Part shown: one piece after another, positions 56,963-59,448 of the stretch | Layout: each line of letters starts with the position of its first letter | How positions within the stretch are numbered: the stretch's first letter is position 1 | DNA from: Virgifigura deserti | GTDB lineage: Bacteria; Pseudomonadota; Alphaproteobacteria; Dongiales; Dongiaceae | Direction of reading: 5' to 3' | Assembly: GCA_003576685.1 (NCBI GenBank) | Contig: QOZR01000019.1 | Location: forward strand, 1 to 59,448 | Length of the DNA stretch: 59,448 bases | Position numbers and translations under genes: made by a program | The notes under the pieces: model-generated | Database searches by the model: none | The model's input: only the letters and a program-made list of their open reading frames with translations | What the model was told of the DNA's origin: nothing

Positions 56963-57621
56963 TCGCCCTTCATCTGATCGCCCGCGACCTGCGGCTGTCG
57001 CTGCGCCAGGGATCGGATGCCGCGACGGTCCTGATGTTCTTCGTGCTGGCCGTCGTGATGTTCCCGCTCGGTGTCGGGCCAGAGCCGAACATCCTGGCAC
57101 GGATCAGCGCCGGCGTGATCTGGGTGATGGCGCTGTTCGCCGCGCTGCTGTCGCTCGAGCGGCTATTCCTCGCCGATGCCGAGGACGGCAGCCTCGACCA
57201 GCTTGCGCTGACACCGCTGCCGCTCGAGTTCGTGGTGCTGGCCAAGGTCGCGGCCCATTGGCTGACCACCGGACTGCCGCTGCTGCTGGCCGCACCTGTG
57301 CTCGGACTGCTGCTAGGCATGGAGGCGAGCGGCCTCGGCGTTCTGGTTCTGGCGCTGCTGCTCGGCACGCCGGTCCTCAGCCTGGTCGGCGCCATCGGGG
57401 CAGCGCTGACGCTCGGCGCCCGCCGCGGCGGAGTCCTTCTGCCGCTCCTGATCCTGCCGCTCTATGTCCCGGTGCTGATCTTCGGCGTCAGCGCGATCGA
57501 TGCCGCCATCGCCGGGCTGCCGCCGCGGCCGCATCTCCTGATACTGGGCGGCCTCCTGCTCGCCGCCCTGCCGCTCGCCCCCTGGGCCACCGCCGCCGCG
57601 CTGCGCCAGGCACTCGATTAG
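56959..57621 (+). CDS. ccmB: Heme exporter membrane protein CcmB
   Basis: 220 residues with six hydrophobic helices. Family segments: LSLRQGSDAATVLMFFVLAV, MFPLGVGPEPNILARISAGV and QLALTPLPLEFVVLAKVAAH. Membrane partner of CcmA. Its 3' end overlaps the convergent glutathione-transferase gene by 4 bp. Confidence 0.95.
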   Translation: MIALHLIARDLRLSLRQGSDAATVLMFFVLAVVMFPLGVGPEPNILARISAGVIWVMALFAALLSLERLFLADAEDGSLDQLALTPLPLEFVVLAKVAAHWLTTGLPLLLAAPVLGLLLGMEASGLGVLVLALLLGTPVLSLVGAIGAALTLGARRGGVLLPLLILPLYVPVLIFGVSAIDAAIAGLPPRPHLLILGGLLLAALPLAPWATAAALRQALD

Positions 57622-58271
57622 TTCGGCTTCGCCTCGGGCGCCGCCTCCTGAGCAGCGGCAAGTTCCGCCTCCTTGGCTCTGGCCCTGGCGACTGCCGGCC
57701 TCGCATTCACGCGGTTCACATAGGCCGTGATCTCAGGAAGATCGGGCACCAGCTTCCATCCCATCGTCCAGGTCAGGGCCGTACCCCATAGAACATCCGC
57801 GGCGGAGAAGCGGTCGCCCAGGAGATATGGTCCCTTGCCGAGTTGGTCGACGAGCGTCTTCAGCATCGTGTCGTAGTCGCCATAGGGAGACATCGCCGGT
57901 GGCGCCGGCTCCCGCTTGAGCGCATGGTCGACGACCGCCGGCTCGAAGCAGCCGGCGTAATAGACCAGCCAGCGCAGATAGGGCCCGCGCAGAGGATCGC
58001 CGATTTGCGGCGCCAGCCCAGCCTCCGGAAACAGGTCGGCGAGATAAAGGAAGACGGCGACCTGTTCCGTGACGATCGCCTCGCCATGCTTCAGCGCAGG
58101 CACCTTGCCCATCGGGTTGATGGCAAGATAGGCCGGCTGGCGCTGCTCTCCGGCCTTCATGTCGAGCACATGCAGCTCGTAAGGCACGCCGAGCTCTTCC
58201 AGCAGGGTGAGGGCGCCCAACGATCTGGTGTTCGGGGAATAATAAAGCGTAACGCTGCGGTCCGGAGTCAT
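57618..58271 (-). CDS. Glutathione S-transferase family protein
   Basis: 217 residues. Thioredoxin-like N-terminal domain with YSPNTRSLGALTLLEELGVP and the cis-Pro region NPMGKVPALKHGEAIVTEQV, followed by the helical domain (GDRFSAADVLWGTALTWTMG). An Ala/Lys-rich C-terminal tail. It lies opposite the ccm genes, between ccmB and ccmC. Substrate unknown. Confidence 0.9.
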   Translation of the reverse strand: MTPDRSVTLYYSPNTRSLGALTLLEELGVPYELHVLDMKAGEQRQPAYLAINPMGKVPALKHGEAIVTEQVAVFLYLADLFPEAGLAPQIGDPLRGPYLRWLVYYAGCFEPAVVDHALKREPAPPAMSPYGDYDTMLKTLVDQLGKGPYLLGDRFSAADVLWGTALTWTMGWKLVPDLPEITAYVNRVNARPAVARARAKEAELAAAQEAAPEAKPN

Positions 58272-58419
58272 CCTGTGCGCACCCTGCCGTGATGAGGAGG
58301 CCGCTATAGTCGGTTCAGGCCGGGCCCGCGATCAAGACTGCGTTACCGAGTTCCCCGAGATAGCAGATTTGCCCGGAAAGCTTGGCAGTCTGGTCCCATA
58401 CTGCCATATAACTGCCGTC

Positions 58420-59142
58420 ATGCTGCATCGCTTCGCTAATCCCAGCCGCTTCATGCGGATCGCCGGCGCGGTTTTGCCGTGGAGCGCCGCGGCGACCGCA
58501 CTGCTTCTGGTCGCCGGCCTCTATTTCGCCTTGTTCGCCTCGCCGCCCGACTATCAGCAGGGCGAGACGGTGCGCATTATGTATGTGCATGTGCCGGCTG
58601 CTTGGATGGCGCTGTTCGTCTATACCTGCATGGCGGTGGCCAGCGCGACGGCGCTGATCTGGCGGCACCCGCTCGCCGATCTGATCGCCCGCTCCGCCGC
58701 CCCGATCGGTGCCGGCTTCACCTTTATCGCGCTGGTCACCGGATCGCTGTGGGGCAAGCCGATGTGGGGCACTTGGTGGGTCTGGGATGCGCGGCTGACC
58801 TCGGTGCTGATCCTGTTCTTCCTGTATCTCGGCTATATCGCGCTGGCGAACGCCTTCGACGATCCGACCCGGGGTGCCCGCGCCGCCGCGATCCTGGCGT
58901 TGGTCGGCTTCGTCAATGTGCCGATCATCAAGTTCTCCGTCGATTGGTGGAACACGCTGCATCAGCCGGCGAGCATCAGCCGCTTCGACGCGCCGGCGAT
59001 CGACCCGGCGATGCTGACGCCGCTGCTGCTGATGGGGCTGGGCTTCACGGCCTATTTCGTCACGGTGCTGCTGCTGCGCGTAAAGTCCGAAGTGGTGGCA
59101 GCCAAATTGCGCACGGCGCAAATGGCGCAGATCCGCGGCTGA
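58420..59142 (+). CDS. ccmC: Heme exporter protein CcmC
   Basis: 240 residues from the ATG at 58420; 17 codons upstream are not protein-like. Six hydrophobic helices and the tryptophan-rich heme-handling motif PMWGTWWVWDARLTS (about 110-124). Conserved His residues in YVHVPAAWMALF and WWNTLHQPASI bind heme. Delivers heme to CcmE in the periplasm. Followed 94 bp later by ccmD. Confidence 0.96.
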   Translation: MLHRFANPSRFMRIAGAVLPWSAAATALLLVAGLYFALFASPPDYQQGETVRIMYVHVPAAWMALFVYTCMAVASATALIWRHPLADLIARSAAPIGAGFTFIALVTGSLWGKPMWGTWWVWDARLTSVLILFFLYLGYIALANAFDDPTRGARAAAILALVGFVNVPIIKFSVDWWNTLHQPASISRFDAPAIDPAMLTPLLLMGLGFTAYFVTVLLLRVKSEVVAAKLRTAQMAQIRG

Positions 59143-59236
59143 AGTCCGATCCGGGCATGGTTGGGGTGCGGCAGCCGGTCGCTGCCATTGCCACTGGAAG
59201 GTCTGTTATAAGAAGGGCGATTTTCGCAGGACAGCG

Positions 59237-59448
59237 GTGAATTCGATTACAGCATTCCTGGCGATGGGAGGATATGCGGCCTTCGTCTGGCCGGCCTTCG
59301 CCGTCACCTTCATCGTTCTGGCCGGCATGCTCGGCGTCAGCCTGCGCGCCTTGCGACGGCGCGAGGCGGCGCTGGCGCGCCTCCAGCGCAAAGCCGGCCC
59401 GTCGGCCGCGCCGGCTCGGGCGGCCGCCTCGGCCGGACGCGGAGCGCG
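59237..59448 (+). CDS. ccmD: Heme exporter protein CcmD, 3' partial
   Basis: GTG start with AGGA upstream. 70 codons are visible before the right edge: MNSITAFLAMGGYAAFVWPA, one transmembrane helix (about 15-38), then the basic segment SLRALRRREAALARLQRK. This is the size and layout of CcmD, the small protein that helps release holo-CcmE from CcmABC. The Ala/Pro-rich tail runs off the window. Confidence 0.85.
   Translation, partial: MNSITAFLAMGGYAAFVWPAFAVTFIVLAGMLGVSLRALRRREAALARLQRKAGPSAAPARAAASAGRGA

Overview
The window is about 63-65% GC and reads as the chromosome of an alphaproteobacterium, most likely Rhodospirillales-like. Reasons: neighbouring rpoH, carD, fdxA and a Suv3-type helicase with hslR; an acnA next to ccmA-ccmB-ccmC-ccmD; TRAP transporters; and a PEP-CTERM surface protein. 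The species cannot be named from sequence alone.

Layout. 1-1930 is the 3' part of a repetitive PEP-CTERM protein gene. 1887-33459 is a 31.5-kb genomic island integrated at the 3' end of a tRNA-Arg(CCU) gene. It is bounded by 52-bp direct repeats with one mismatch, carries a tyrosine integrase beside the left repeat, and has a matching pair of 9-bp repeats (candidate integrase arm sites) just inside each end. Its cargo, left to right: (a) 3.7-13.0 kb, a translationally overlapping defence operon vsr, dcm, MORC/MutL-like GHKL ATPase, Z1 helicase-like ATPase, PD-(D/E)XK protein, AIPR protein; (b) 13.0-16.7 kb, a convergent, coupled pair of unrecognised genes of 944 and 290 residues, the larger ending in a type IIG-like specificity-domain tail with no methyltransferase; (c) 17.7 kb, a lone serine resolvase; (d) 18.7-27.0 kb, catabolic cargo (DhaL, DhaK, class III CoA-transferase, enoyl-CoA hydratase, PaaI-type thioesterase, TRAP DctM/Q/P, IclR regulator), with one operator-like 18-mer in front of both the catabolic and the transport genes; (e) 27.7-33.3 kb, a leftward module with an AlpA-like excisionase, a DUF927 ATPase and several unknown proteins joined by ATGA overlaps.

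33.5-59.4 kb is host chromosome: a DUF421 membrane pair, proline iminopeptidase, secreted thermonuclease-like protein, M48 lipoprotein protease with a LysM-like tail, membrane class III adenylate cyclase, heat-shock sigma factor, degenerate metallophosphatase, CarD, FdxA, TerB, DUF938 methyltransferase, ArsR/AHSA1 pair, PadR/permease-prefix pair, HslR, Suv3-like helicase, HtpG, CBS-linked histidine kinase, aconitase and the cytochrome c maturation genes ccmA-ccmD, the last running off the right edge.

How the parts fit. The RM/MORC/Z1 operon and the convergent pair are probably anti-mobile-element functions; the TRAP/IclR block imports and activates an unidentified acid as a CoA ester; the DUF927/AlpA block probably serves the island itself. 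In the host part RpoH, HtpG, HslR and the M48 protease form a protein-quality-control neighbourhood. A small AT-richer PadR cassette has landed at the 3' end of hslR and left a diverged duplicate of the hslR tail on its far side.
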